Shown piece by piece: positions 35,569-47,876 of a stretch of DNA of 64,000 nucleotides. The stretch comes from Lineus longissimus (lineage: Eukaryota; Nemertea; Pilidiophora; Heteronemertea; Lineidae): NCBI RefSeq assembly GCF_910592395.1, contig NC_088317.1, forward strand, positions 2,170,001 to 2,234,000, written 5' to 3'. Under the pieces are notes generated by a model that searched no databases, was not told the origin of the DNA, and saw nothing but the letters and a program-made list of their open reading frames with translations. Within the stretch, counting starts at the first letter, position 1, and each line of letters starts with the position of its first letter. The translations under genes and the position numbers were made by a program.

Positions 35569-37996
35569 CTGTGAGTCACCAAACTTTTAAGCTAGTCATG
35601 ATTTCTGATTTACCGGTGAGGTCGTAACACAGTAGATTTTCAAAGAATGGATGCTTCAGATACGTAGTGCGTGGTAATACTAAAATATCTCTAGTACACT
35701 ACACTGTCATGGTCTCTATCGAACCATATTCCCTCGGAATACAATAGGGGCGGACATTTTCGACTGCTACACCGGCATAAATAAATGGGTCTTCGATTCC
35801 TTGTACGATACTATCATGGAGCCATCTAGGAGAATGGTTCTGCTTTAGGAAAATGTAAAATCACATCGACCCGAAACTGCAAAGTCATCGGACTGATGAA
35901 CAGAATTGATGCATAAAAGCTTCCGGAGTACCGGAGTTTCGCTCGCAGCTACGGGAGGAGTTTAGCCGTGGGTGATCGTGCCGTCGCAATCAATGCTCTG
36001 ACTCGTATCTATGTTCCAAAAGGTCTGTGCTCACCAGCTGTGTTTGTGTCTTCAAAGCCTGTTTTCAACAAAGTTATTATGCACTGATCGACTGATCATC
36101 AAGGGCAGAGGAAGGGTGAGAAGAAAGCCTAATCCTGACAGTACCTCGATCCCAGCCCAACCAATTCTTATCTCTGCTTCAAGATTTGTGTACACCGACA
36201 ACATGATTTCAGCGTTGCCTTTATCTTACGAATGGCCAAAATTGCCTTGAGAATTTATGAGAGCAGAAATGCTTGGTTAATAAGTAACTCCCACACTGTG
36301 ATATACTGTATAACCCATTAATAAACAACATTATAGACACCTTCCCTTGAATGCTTGATAACCCATGTCGGCATAAATAATGATGAGTGATTGTGCGAGA
36401 TCGATACATGACAATCTCACGATATTTCACCTTGGTCGGTTCAATGAATGGATAATGGCGGCTCTCTGCCTGGCAACCACGTCAACACACGGGTTGTACA
36501 CCAGCTCTGTACTACACGTCTCTTGCCAACAATCAGGTAAGTTTTCGATTTTTTAAAACGAATTGAGATTTTTATTTCAACCAGGTTTGATAACCTTGGA
36601 AGATTGGGTTGTAGTGAACCTAGAAAGCTAATGAAAAGACTGTGCGAGCTACTTGTACTATCTTTAAGTACTGTTTAAGTGTGGGTATGTTGATACCAAT
36701 AGCAAAGTGTCATGACAGTTATGTTTCACTGTCATTGTCAATGCATCATGTCACTAGGGAATGTACATTCATGTCGTCTCAATGTTTACGTTACCATGTT
36801 GGCGTTTGGTGGTGGTAGAGTTCGTGTTGGTGGTGGTGGAGGGTTGAAATACACTGGACACTGTTCAATTACAATCACTGCTATATTCTTCTCTGATGGC
36901 AACTGCTGTGATTATTCTACCTCAATCTCGCTGTCGCCGGAACGATAAACACCAATGGCAGAATACTTCAATCATGGTAAATGATCCATCCGAGTGACAG
37001 AGAGTCGTGTAATGTAGCTAACACATTTGACATTCCTTTGAATTGCTAAAAGATGGTTTGCTAAATCAATTTCAGCCGTTTTGTTATCACCTTTATCAAC
37101 ATGAAATACTGTTTCAACGATCTAAGATAGGCCTACATGCTCCGCAATGTTTTCAAGCCACCACGGCATGGCTGGATTCGCCAATCACTCGCCATCTTGG
37201 TATGATGTGGTGAACTTGGGACTCCCAGACGTTTTAGGATGGCATGAACAATTGTTACAATGCTACTGTATGTTATCAAGTGCCACTGAAATAGTTTCTT
37301 ATAGTATCACCCCTATCAGCTATCGAAATATAAGCATTTCATTAGACGAGACCATTGATTCACCAACAAGCTTGTGTGACATTTTGAACTTGGCTGTTCT
37401 CATGTATTTTCTATTAGTCCTTTTCTCTTGAAATTGAACAGTGTGGCCAACTTCCCCTAGCATCTTAATGTTGTCAAACTCGGAAACATCGATTCGGGAT
37501 GGGGTCTTTCACTATGAATAATGTGACCTACATGTAGCCCATGTTTTCACAAGCGCTTTGAGAATGTTGTACATTATAAAGCACCGTATAAGAACTTGCG
37601 TCTGTTAAAACCTTTTTACCAATGCATGCCGTTCACGGAGGCGCATCAATCGGTACAAACAATAGAATCTATCAATAGCATACCGGTTACGCTTTTCATA
37701 ATACATTCGATCGATATGCCTAGCCTATCCTCCATAGAAATTTCACAAACAACTTTCTTGACTCTGCCAAGCACGAATTTAGTTCATTTAGTTTATGTAT
37801 AGGATATACATTGTATAGCACGAGAGGCGGTGCAACGGCCTATGTTGGATATTAAAATTGCACATTTTTTAGGTTCACCTATAACACCTTATTGGCCCGA
37901 TTTAGGATGATGAATCCACCAATCCCTGACCTTATCCTCCAGATTCCTTTTGAAAATTGTTGCTTTCTTCTTAATTTCAGTTGACTCACGATCAGA
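35569..37996. other. Divergent promoter region and 5' untranslated exon of the plus gene
   Basis: It separates the minus membrane-plakin gene from the plus DUF1330-like gene. A likely untranslated exon of the plus gene ends at 36535 (CAACAATCAG before GTAAGT), and the acceptor of the coding exon is at 37971-37980 (TTCTTAATTTCAG). The remaining first exon and start of the minus gene should be here, but I could not place them. No other gene is supported. Confidence 0.4.
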
Positions 37997-39712
37997 ATGG
38001 AGCACGACCCGAAATCGTGTACATGCCCTTGCCATGTGCAATGCACACATGTAAGCACAGACAGGCCAAAGTACAATCGTATAGATAGATATTTGATGAC
38101 GCCACGACAATTTGTAACACGTTGCGCGCGCACACTCTGGTTTGATCATTGCGACATCAAATTGAACCGTTACTGTATACAGCATAATTGAGACCATTTG
38201 TCACCTTTTTATCAAATCATCCGCTGTGATGTTCTCCCGGTTTACCTAGGAATGTTTTGGACCATTTCGTCTTTCAGTTAAACACTTATTGTAGGCCCTA
38301 TAGCTTCTTCTTCTCATCAAACAATATGTTTTCAGCACAGCAGCAATGCCAGTAGTCGTCAGCAGACTCCAGAGGCCCCATGCACCCAAGCCATGGTGCT
38401 GATCCGGTTTGCCGAACACAAGATTCAGAGGTACCTGAACGCCATCACGAGCGTCAAGTCCATCATGAAGGTCTATGGAGGCAAATCCTTCGGGGTTGTC
38501 GACCATGTAAGTGATGAAAAAAAACAATGCTGTATACAGACAGTGTCTTGGAAATTACATGAACACTGTGTTGATGTAGCTGTCATTGGCGTAGTTCAGA
38601 CAAGTGAATTCTTTTATAAACGGGCTCAGTTTAAGAAATGGGGTCTCCTTGCTTTGCAACCAGCTTACTAGGTTTGGAAATCATATCATACATGTAGGCT
38701 ATAGTGATAAGGTGAATGGTGATATGTATTGACAATCCGTTATTTCCTGACTCCAGCTAAAGAGATGTGACAGCACTGGTTGGATTGATGGCTACCTGAT
38801 CGGCATCTCCGTGTTCGGGGACGTTCGAGGAGCAAAGGACTGGTACCGGTCAGATGTGTTCTGTAATCAGCACGACTGGCTTGACGATACTGACATCATC
38901 GTTGTGCAGCTTAGGCAACCCGTGGTCGAATACCGTAAGTGAATCTATTTTACCACAACAATATCGTACTCCCTGCTTGGTTCGGGTCACCGAATCGGTT
39001 GGAATACTCCCTGGCATACGATACGACTAATCGAACCATTCCACGAGGAATTTCCGCCATGGGCTTGAAGTCGGCGCGTTCGGCCGCTTCATCGAGGGGA
39101 TTCCTTCTGGCCGCTTCCTTCTAAACTCTCTCTATCTCTTCCAGCGGACAAGCGGTCAGTCTTCATGATGGGCAACTATATCATCAAGGACGAGATCTGT
39201 TTCCAGAGTGAGTTCATGGACAAGGTCAACCCGATCTTCAAGGGATCAGGAGGCAATGTACTCGCTGATACAACACCTGAGAGACTGCATGGGAACTGGA
39301 AAGCGGGCCGCTTCTACTTGGTGCAGTTTCCAAATGAGGCTAGCCTCCACCAGTTGGAGAACAATGGTATGTAGTTGTGAGATATTTTTGGTCTGCAATT
39401 TAGATTCTACTAGAGCGCTTCCCAATGCCGTCAACGCGGCAGCAAAATCACATTTGGGCCGCAGCAGATATGTGGTCAACAAATTACCTGCTAATTGGTT
39501 GGAAGGGGAGGTACAAGCAAGGCGCGAACCTCACCAAAGGTTGATTCTTGATTACTGGGTTGCATATGTGTAAATATTATTTCTGTATTTCAGATGAGGT
39601 GATGGCGGCAGATGAGGTTCTTAAGAAGACTAGCTGCGCCTGCACCGTGATCCTGATGACGGACACCAACATGCCGGGCACTCCAAGCCATCGAAAACCC
39701 AGTTACCTCTAA
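37997..39712 (+). CDS. Two-domain DUF1330-like protein with Cys-rich N-terminus
   Basis: Exons 37997-38050, 38336-38506, 38757-38934, 39145-39366 and 39594-39712 give 247 residues. Introns are in phases 0, 0, 1, 1. The N-terminus has SCTCPCHVQC (C-x-C-P-C-H-x-x-C), a possible metal site. Two ferredoxin-like units follow: MVLIRFAEHKIQRYLNAI...VYGGKSF...AKDWYRSD and FMMGNYIIKDEICFQSEF...GGNVL...GNWKAGRFYLVQFP. These resemble DUF1330/dimeric alpha-beta barrel proteins (first beta strand, GG turn, FP(N)EASLHQL helix). Substrate and reaction are unknown. The start ATG follows an acceptor in the 5' untranslated region. It has a convergent paralogue at 42528-44371 with the same exon phases. Confidence 0.8.
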
Positions 39713-41185
39713 ATACTGACAGGAATTCAGCAAAGTTTCGACTGAACTTGCTAACGTGCAACATGTTGAAACTACTGTAAATTGTACTCCGCAACATGGT
39801 GTCCTCAAGATCCGATCATTCGATCATTCGATCAACACATGACGAAACAGTATGTTTAAGGGGTTAATCCACAGGGTTACAACTATTTTCATGTTCCCCT
39901 GATGATGAGATCCCAGATTGTTTACGAGATGTGGTTTTGTCACTTGGCTCGTCTCGGACTGTTTTGGAACTTTCTCTACCATAGCCAATTGATTCGAGAC
40001 GAAATTAGCAATGTCGGAGTTTACCGTCAGTTCCTTTAAAGGTCTTTGCTTTCGAAAAAAAGGATATTTGGAAAAAGTAGACCGTGATTCCTGTAGAAAG
40101 TGTAAAAATTAAATTGATGTTTATTCACTTTTATTCCGTCCATTTTATACGAATTGCACGTACTCTTTTTACTTCGGACAGTAGGTGGTTCAGTATGATT
40201 AAATCTCGACATAAATTTAAAAGTTTTTAGCGTTGTTCTTTGCCGTTAGTATTCCCTATCTCACTTACATCAGGCTGAAATATAACTGTGCCGAATCCGC
40301 CTGCAACTGCAGAGTTACCGCAACGTTTAAGCCACCGATACACTTTGTCGTTCGACCATAGCTGCACTGAAATAGTTAGCAACAACGGTATTACCGAGGC
40401 ACCTGCAGTTCGTTTCGAGATTGAGATCGACGGATAGGATTTCAGGTTGCAGCGTTCCCAGATGAATATCTGAGAAGCATGGGCTGTGCATCCCTTCACA
40501 ACCACTCGGTCAATTACCGGCAAATTTGGTATTCATCTGCTATAATTCAGCAACGTCGGAAAGTACTTGTTATGTCTCGCGAGAGGTGGGGACGGTTGCG
40601 TTTCATATCTGGCCCGCAAGCTAGACATTTGAATGAAAAACCGGCTTTTAACTTGGAGCCTATCCGCACCTTGATACCTATCTCGATCCCGATCGCGGAA
40701 GCAGGAAAACCAAATCTCTCTACTCCTCCGAGTTCGCACGATGCCTGAGCGGAGACGAACGACAAGAAGACGGAATACACGTACAGCTTAACTATTTATT
40801 GCAAATGTTTAAGTATAACATATCACTACATCGTTTTCCTGAAATGTGTTTTTGCACAACATGAAAATTTTCTACCAGCACTGCTGAGCTCGTTTTTGAA
40901 TAAACAAAATATGATATGGTTCATTATCCCCTTAGAAGAATTCGAAACTTCTCATTTGACTGTAGACGTCACATGTGCAGCCCAGGACCAGTTGCTCAAA
41001 CGGTGTGAGCAGTAAGGTTAACGTTATGTCCAAATGCTACTGCAAGTGAAATTTACAGGAACAGATAACGTTTAGTCAAGCTGACGCTGGCGCTAATTGC
41101 CTCTACGGCGACTGAGCAACTGGCCCAGCTCGTACCAACCGACTCCAACGCACCCCCTGAAATAGTTGATCGATTATGGATACTA
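39713..41185. other. Intergenic sequence, nothing recognised
   Basis: Between the stop of the plus DUF1330-like gene and the minisatellite. The frames present are short and unsupported. No AATAAA close to the stop was recognised. Confidence 0.5.
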
Positions 41186-42584
41186 GTGGCCTCTTGTAGG
41201 TTACCGAGGCAGGGATTGGTTCGAGCCGAGGGTATCTAGTGTGGATGCTGCTGGCAGATAGGTGGCCTCTTGTAGCTTACCGAGGCAGGGATTGGTTCGA
41301 GCCGAGGGTATCTAGTGTGGATGCTGCTGGCAGATAGGTGGCCTCTTGTAGGTTACCGAGGCAGGGATTGGTTCGAGCCGAGGGTATCTAGTGTGGATGC
41401 TGCTGGCAGATAGGTGGTCTCTTGTAGGTTACCGAGGCAGGGATTGGTTCGAGCCGAGGGTATCTAGTGTGGATGCTGCTGGCAGATAGGTGGCCTCTTG
41501 TAGGTTACCGAGGCAGGGATTGGTTCGAGCCGAGGGTATCTAGTGTGGATGCTGCTGGCAGATAGGTGGTCTCTTGTAGCTTACCGAGGCAGGGATTGGT
41601 TCGAGCCGAGGGTATCTAGTGTGGATGCTGCTGGCAGATAGGTGGTCTCTTGTAGGTTACCGAGGCAGGGATTGGTTCGAGCCGAGGGTATCTAGTGTGG
41701 ATGCTGCTGGCAGATAGGTGGTCTCTTGTAGCTTACCGAGGCAGGGATTGGTTCGAGCCGAGGGTATCTAGTGTGGATGCTGCTGGCAGATAGGTGGCCT
41801 CTTGTAGCTTACCGAGGCAGGGATTGGTTCGAGCCGAGGGTATCTAGTGTGGATGCTGCTGGCAGATAGGTGGCCTCTTGTAGCTTACCGAGGCAGGGAT
41901 TGGTTCGAGCCGAGGGTATCTAGTGTGGATGCTGCTGGCAGATAGGTGGTCTCTTGTAGCTTGCCGAGGCAGGGATTGGTTCGAGCCGAGGGTATCTAGT
42001 GTGGATGCTGCTGGCAGATAGGTGGCCTCTTGTAGCTTACCGAGGCAGGGATTGGTTCGAGCCGAGGGTATCTAGTGTGGATGCTGCTGGCAGATAGGTG
42101 GTCTCTTGTAGGTTACCGAGGCAGGGATTGGTTCGAGCCGAGGGTATCTAGTGTGGATGCTGCTGGCAGATAGGTGGTCTCTTGTAGCTTACCGAGGCAG
42201 GGATTGGTTCGAGCCGAGGGTATCTAGTGTGGATGCTGCTGGCAGATAGGTGGCCTCTTGTAGCTTGCCGAGGCAGGGATTGGTTCGAGCCGAGGGTATC
42301 TAGTGTGGATGCTGCTGGCAGATAGGTAGTCTCTTGTAGCTTGCCGAGGCAGGGATTGGTTCGAGCCGAGGGTATCTAGTGTGGATGCTGCTGGCAGATA
42401 GGTGGCCTCTTGTAGGTTACCGAGGCAGGGATTGGTTCGAGCCGAGGGTATCTAGTGTGGATGCTGCTGGCAGATAGGTGGTCTCTTGTAGGTTACCGAG
42501 GCAGGGATTGGTTCGAGCCGAGGGTATCTAGTGTGGATGCTGCTGGCAGATAGGTGGTCTCTTGTAGCTTGCCGAGGCAGGGAT
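41186..42584. repeat. 76-bp minisatellite, about 18.4 copies
   Basis: The word TCGAGCCGAGGGTATCTAGT recurs every 76 bp from 41221 to 42513. Units differ at a few sites only (GGCCTCT or GGTCTCT; TAGGTTACC, TAGCTTACC or TAGCTTGCC), and the variants are interspersed along the array, as expected from unequal exchange or conversion. The last unit overlaps the final coding exon of the minus-strand gene (42528-42661). Units with GCTTACCGAG read CTCGGTAAGC on the minus strand, a donor-like word. Confidence 0.97.
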
Positions 42585-44371
42585 GTTGGTTTCCACATCG
42601 GTTAATGTCATGCACCCGCAGCTGCTCTCTTGCAACCAGTTGTCAGTTTGAGTAGTTGGTCCTGAAATCAGAACAAGCACGAATAATAACACCGATGTAT
42701 GTGGAGAGAAAATTTAAAGAGCGAATACTTTCGGAAGGTCAGATTGGAAATGTCGGGCTCACCTGAATTATAGTATTTGAAGAAATCTTTCTCGCTCTTC
42801 CACTGACACAGCATGAAGTAGCCTGCGTCCCAGATGCCCCTGAACTTGTCAATGGCGGGGCTGGCCACAACCACGTTCGCGCCCGCTGCCTTGTAGTCCG
42901 GCAACACCTTGTTGATGAAGTCTTCGTAGAACACCTCTGGATCTTTGATAAGGAATGTACCCATGGAACAGTAGTCAAAGCCTGGGGAATCAAAAAATGT
43001 GTTTTAACAAAAACAGGCGCTTTTTAGTATTATGATTTTCAGTATTGTTTCATTATAATATAGAAGTTGCTGAAACGTTTTGTCTACACTTTGTCAATGA
43101 TTACCCTGTCTATAACAGTACGACCTGAGCATGGCTTTCTGATTGAGAGTTCGTCGAATGGTATCCCGTTCGGCGCAAGACCTCATGTGATAGCTCCGAT
43201 AGGAGGCCTCTCCCTGACAGTGGATGGTTCCTCCACTGTTTCCAGCTCCCTCCTCCTTCAATCTCTTCCTAAATCACCCTGTACCTACCTTTCCTAAATC
43301 CATGTCTCATTGGCACTGTGACAATGTCAGCAGAATCAAGCCAGTCATGTTGGTTGCAGACCGTGTCAGACTCATACCACCTCTTAGCCATCTGGAAGTT
43401 GTCAAACTTAATCATCCCAAGTGAAAAGCCATCCTCCCAGCCACTACCGCCAATGCTTTTGAACTGAAGGAAAGAGGTAGAAAGTAAGTATGAAGAAATG
43501 ATGAAGGGACACCACTTCTAAAATGTATTGGTTCCAAAGTGCATTTGTTGTCTATGGAACATTGACACCAACAACACCAGCGGTTAGATCCTGCATTGCC
43601 TTAAATGCCTGAACTACACACGGCCCAAATTCTCGAGTACACTTACATCCTTGGCATAGCAGAATGTCTTGCCCCCGTAGACCTTCAGCACGGACTTTCT
43701 CGAGCAGATAGAGTTGATGAAACGCTGTAACATGGCTGTGGGGATTCGGACCATGATCAGACCTTTCGGTGGAGTCTTCGAATCATAAAGTTGTTGCTGA
43801 AAATGTAGAATTTTAGAGAACTCTTGAACAGTGAACATACATGAGAAAGAAATCTGTAGTGGCATTAGTTGCAGGGAGAGCAGTGACATGGTTAGAGCAC
43901 CGGGCTCATAATCAGGAGGTCATTGGTCTGACATTTGGAAGCGCCATCGCTTTTTCGTCTCATCGTCCTTCGTCTTTTATATGGGACGTGTAACAGGAGT
44001 TTATTTCCTTTCACCTACTGCATTTATGCTGATACAACTGACCAAATTCAATCGGTCAGAAAAGCTTTTCTGACTAAGTGTAAATGTTCTTCAAATGCAA
44101 TCTGTAACCAACAGGTGGGCTGTATAAATAAATACGAATACAATCATTCATCGATTTATTGATTTCAGCAACCCAGCATGCGTTCAAATCAAACATATAT
44201 TGCTACCTGCATCCTCATGAGCTGCATCCTTCGTCTTCTCTCGAATTCCTCCATCTCAAGTCTCTCACGCTCTGCTTCTTCGCGAAGGCGAGCATGCTTG
44301 CAATCATCGTGACATGGACAGTCACACGCGTAGGGATCGTGGTCGGTCATATTGGCGGTGGCGCTGGCCAT
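42528..44371 (-). CDS. Paralogous two-domain DUF1330-like protein ending in a minisatellite
   Basis: Minus exons 44371-44207, 43796-43647, 43463-43289, 42981-42763 and 42661-42528 give 280 residues, with the same intron phases (0, 0, 1, 1) as the plus paralogue. The N-terminus has the same motif (ACDCPCHDDC), then a charged helix (ARLREEAERERLEMEEFERR) that the paralogue lacks. Domain 1 is MVRIPTAMLQRFINSI...VYGGKTF...AKRWYESD. Domain 2 is MGTFLIKDPEVFYEDF...FRGIWDAGYFMLCQW. The last 17 or so residues and the TAG stop are encoded by the end unit of the 76-bp repeat array. The paralogue's C-terminus (NMPGTPSHRKPSYL) aligns with NIPASASYKRPPIC, so the repeat seems to derive from this exon. A 5' untranslated exon is implied by the acceptor ATTACAG just before the ATG. 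Confidence 0.8.
43881..43945 (+). repeat. Degenerate tRNA-Met-like sequence
   Basis: ATGGTTAGAGCACCGGGCTC followed by ATAATCAGGAGGTC matches the D-arm and anticodon arm (CTCATAA loop, anticodon CAT) of a tRNA. The T-arm is damaged (TTGGTCTGAC instead of GGTTCGA) and the acceptor stem does not pair. It is probably the head of a tRNA-derived SINE or a tRNA pseudogene in an intron of the minus gene. Confidence 0.55.
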
Positions 44372-44778
44372 GCTTATACACCTGTAATAGACACGAGTAC
44401 GTTACTTAGACACTGACAATCATGCTTGATATTTGCAATATCTTTCTCCTTTGTTAGTACCTCTCCCCCAACCTCTCAGCCCTTCGCGAACGGAAGGCGA
44501 GCATGCTTGCAATCGCTGTGGCATATGCTTAGTCTCCCCGAAAAGTGCCATAGGCCCAAGTTTGAAAATCCCGTTGAGATCCATTTCGTATGCATGTATT
44601 CGTATGCTTGAAATTCGACGTGGCAGTCTTATCAGCACTGTTAGAATATGCAACAGCTGTTTATTAAAAGAAGCAGATTCTGGCGTCTATAGTTCTGCAT
44701 TTATATAGGCAATTATGGTGCAGAATAGAATTATATGAATACATTTCAATGGCATTACTTTGATTACCCTTAAACATC

Positions 44779-44845
44779 TATATAAGTAGCGTTGGGTGGT
44801 ATGGTATAGATCTGAGCCTATTCATTTCCTTCGAGTTAAGTCCAA
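44779..44845 (+). promoter_or_regulatory. TATA box and untranslated exon of the short lysine-rich gene
   Basis: TATATAAG at 44779-44786 is followed by an untranslated exon ending at 44845 (GTCCAAG before GTAGGT). The coding exon begins at 45027 after TTTCTCTACAG. A damaged copy of the same promoter is at 48951 (TCTGTTTTAG replacing TCTATATAAG). Confidence 0.6.
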
Positions 44846-45046
44846 GGTAGGTAGGTGTTCCTTTTGTTTTGGATTTTTCTGGTATCGTCAAGTTTTGAAG
44901 TTTCTTTATGAAAGATCTTCGAGGTATTTTTAGTGTTGCAGTCTAATCATGTCGTCATGTTTGATTTCATTCATTTGCGTCCCTGTGATTCTTTAACCTT
45001 TACCCCTTTTTTTAGTTTCTCTACAGGTCGGAGGGCGTGAATCAAC

Positions 45047-47583
45047 ATGGCGGCCCCAAGGCTAGTCCTGTTTACCGTTGTTATGGCTATCGTCGTCGTG
45101 GCTTTGGCCAATGCGGCACCAGGAAAGAAGAAACGTGAGTAGAATTACTTTGCAATATACTGTTGCATCTGCCTAAATTAAACACAAGCTACATGTAAGT
45201 TTACGTAAAATGGCTCGCCTCTTGATATAAGGATAATAAGTAAGCGTTTTGATGTAGCTGACGAAGTTGAATTCCAAACTTTCATCAAGCTACAGACAAT
45301 TGTCGGGAAAACATTGAAAGAAGGTTAAGTAAAGCAGCCAAATCCAAAAATTGGTAACCTTTTTGGGGCCTGTGTATAGCCATTGAGATATGTTTTATCA
45401 AATAGACTTCCATATTTTAAAGGTATTATATTTCATCATCAGTATTCTAGTTTTAACTCAGCATCGTCTAGAAAGCAGTGACTACAATTCGCTGCATTTT
45501 ATGCTATCATTTGATTTACGTTGATGATGAAAAATAATTTAATGAGTACGCAAGGGCCATATGGGCAGCTTCAAATTCAAAAATGTAATATCATTTTCAT
45601 TAACATCTACTTCAAAGCACAGCATCTATACGCCTAAGTAACTGCTGTCACAAAACTACAATTAAGGGACAAGATACAAGACTTAAGCTCATATGGCCTT
45701 TTTTACAAGGTATATCATACCCGGATAGTACACTGATGATGAAATGTAGTAACCTCACGTCTTCCGCCTGGCAAATCTGGGTATTGTATTCCAATCTGCA
45801 TGGGTTATATATTAGTTTATATGTTATGCTTGAGGTATTTCTCAAGCTTGGGTATGCTGTCTGTACCGGACAAACAAAAGAGGTCTCCTCAACTTGACCG
45901 CTACCTGGCTGAAAGTCCGAAATTATTGCTTGAAGAAAGTGGTGAATGTCCAAAGCGAACTGAATGCCCTGTTTTGACATTTATAGCATCGCCGAAATTG
46001 GAGAATTTCGGAATTTCATCCCAAGTTCATTTGGCTAAGTTGCGCTGAAAGGGTGGATGTCGTCCTGGGTGCCGACAAATGGTACCCAGGTTCGAGATCG
46101 ACTAGACAATAAGCAGCCTGGGTGCCATTACACTAAACAAACAGCACCCAGCCTATTTTTGCCTGGCTTACGGATCTTAGGGACGAGGCTGTTTCTTGCA
46201 ATCTTGTTTTATCTTGTTTTGAAGTATGTATGTTACGTCGTAATCTGCTGAAACAATTATTTCTCTAAAATACACTTTAACGAGGCCCGTTTATACTTAA
46301 GTATTGTACCCGTGTTACATCATTCGTATATTTACTTGAAACACAAGAAACAGTAATATAACAAGAATATTACTTTTTATAGATTTGTTTTTGATTTTAG
46401 TGAACGCTAAACACCCTGTCGTTACGAAGATTGACAGTCCAAGTAAGAAGGGTTAGTATATGAATATATCGAGCGGCCCAGCAGAAGCGCCTCGTACTTA
46501 AACACTGCATTCTGCTTAAATACCAAATGCTTTCTCTGCGTAAATGTTATTGAGGTATTTGATTGTATGGAATTTTATTCTGACCATCCTTACTTTGCGA
46601 TGGTGGCAATAACGGTTTATTAGATAGACCTTAAGAGCAAATGGGTGTACTTCGTCAGATATTCAATCATATATAGACGGCTTACGCCTTGCTTGTTTAT
46701 TCAAGGCACACCGTTCGTGATTGTCTTGACGTGCATCTTGTGGCTAAGTGAAAAAGAAATAGACCTTGCAGTAGCACAGTTGTTGGCACACCTAGTAATC
46801 AGTCTACACAACATTGGTTTTGGAACTTACTGCACAGGTGTGTGTGTGTTGGGATATATTTTGTGGGTTAGTCGAAAACTTTTCAGCAACTGACCTAATG
46901 ACACCAGTCAGTAAATATGAACAATTGTCATTTCAGAAACCGTCATCAAAGGAGGGAAAGCACCAATAGACCTCATGAAAAAGCTTAACAAGATGTCAAA
47001 GAAACCGACATCGCTGAAACTTAGACTAAAGGGTAAGTTAGAATGTATTATTCTCCGGGTTTTGCAAGTACGAAGGTATATTGTGTCATCAATTCCTGCG
47101 CGAATTTATTTACGACAGTCGTAAATCGTTGTTCTACTTAGTAGTAGGAAGAGGAATCAAACACATATTAAATAACCGTCGCTGATAAGAAATGTACGCA
47201 GTTCATATAATTCGTCAGCCTATTATAGCTCTAGTGCCCGTTGCACATGATAAATATTCTGAAAGGGAGCGTTCTGAGCGAAGACTTAATATCCATGGAA
47301 TTATCATCATTATTATTATGTCTAGCAAAGCATTTAAACAGTACAAGTTTTTATACATGTTTGATTACATTTAGGGAAGACACCTAAGACGAAGAAGGGT
47401 GTGAAGAAGGCTGCAGATAAAGCAATAATAAAGAAGGCCTATAAAAAGAAGAAGGACCTTGATAAAATTGTAATGAAGGCGAGGAAAACGCTGTGGAAAT
47501 CATTGAAGTCAGGATCCCCGAAAACGATCAAGATAGCTAAAAAGAAAGCTAAAAAAGCAAGAGAAGGCAGGAAAAAGCAGTAA
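45047..47583 (+). CDS. Secreted lysine-rich protein, short paralogue
   Basis: Exons 45047-45134, 46401-46451, 46937-47032 and 47375-47583 join through phase-1 introns to 147 residues. A clear signal peptide (MAAPRLVLFTVVMAIVVVAL, then ANAAPGKKK) precedes small basic exons (NAKHPVVTKIDSPSKK; ETVIKGGKAPIDLMKK) and a lysine-rich end (KTPKTKKGVKKAADKAI...). The protein would be a secreted polycation, and its role is unknown. Exons and introns are near-identical to the first part of the long paralogue at 53859, but the large second exon of that gene is cut here after HLAKLR by replacement with other sequence (46048-46205). If the exon after the acceptor at about 45986 were used, translation would stop at once, so it is presumably skipped. 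The last exon is diverged and ends early. Confidence 0.7.
46048..46205. repeat. Inserted segment with two tandem hairpins
   Basis: It replaces about 2.6 kb present in the long paralogue (55110-57762). It holds CTGGGTGCC/GGTACCCAG (46065-46089) and CTGGGTGC/GCACCCAG (46118-46151) inverted repeats and a GGTTCGAGATCG word. It is probably a small repeat element or the scar of a rearrangement. Confidence 0.5.
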
Positions 47584-47876
47584 AAGTAAAGGTTGCTCTG
47601 TTGTGACGGGAAGTTCTTTGGAGAGAATGCATCCCCCGAATAACTGTTAAACGTCACCCATAGCTTCGACTTTGAATGCGATGGAAAGATTCCCTTAGGG
47701 TACATGTAACTTGACATGTGTGACAGTACATTTTAGCCCCGCAAATTAGGAATAGTCTGGCTTAATTGAAGAATCCCATGTCGGCAACCGTCGTACTGCC
47801 GAGCAGTTGCCCCGAACATTCCCGAGCATAAATTATGACACGCGAAGTTTGCCGATTGCCTCATGACTAACTGACT
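47584..47876. other. Non-coding sequence after the short lysine-rich gene
   Basis: No polyadenylation signal or gene that I can support. The duplicated fragment from near the window start begins at its right edge. Confidence 0.4.

Noticed and set aside
36712-36948. Glycine/valine-rich coding frame
   Set aside because: It reflects a simple GGTGGT repeat within the 5' intron of the plus DUF1330-like gene, without splice or domain support.
41186-42584. CRISPR array
   Set aside because: The 76-bp units are directly adjacent with no variable spacers, and the DNA is from an animal.
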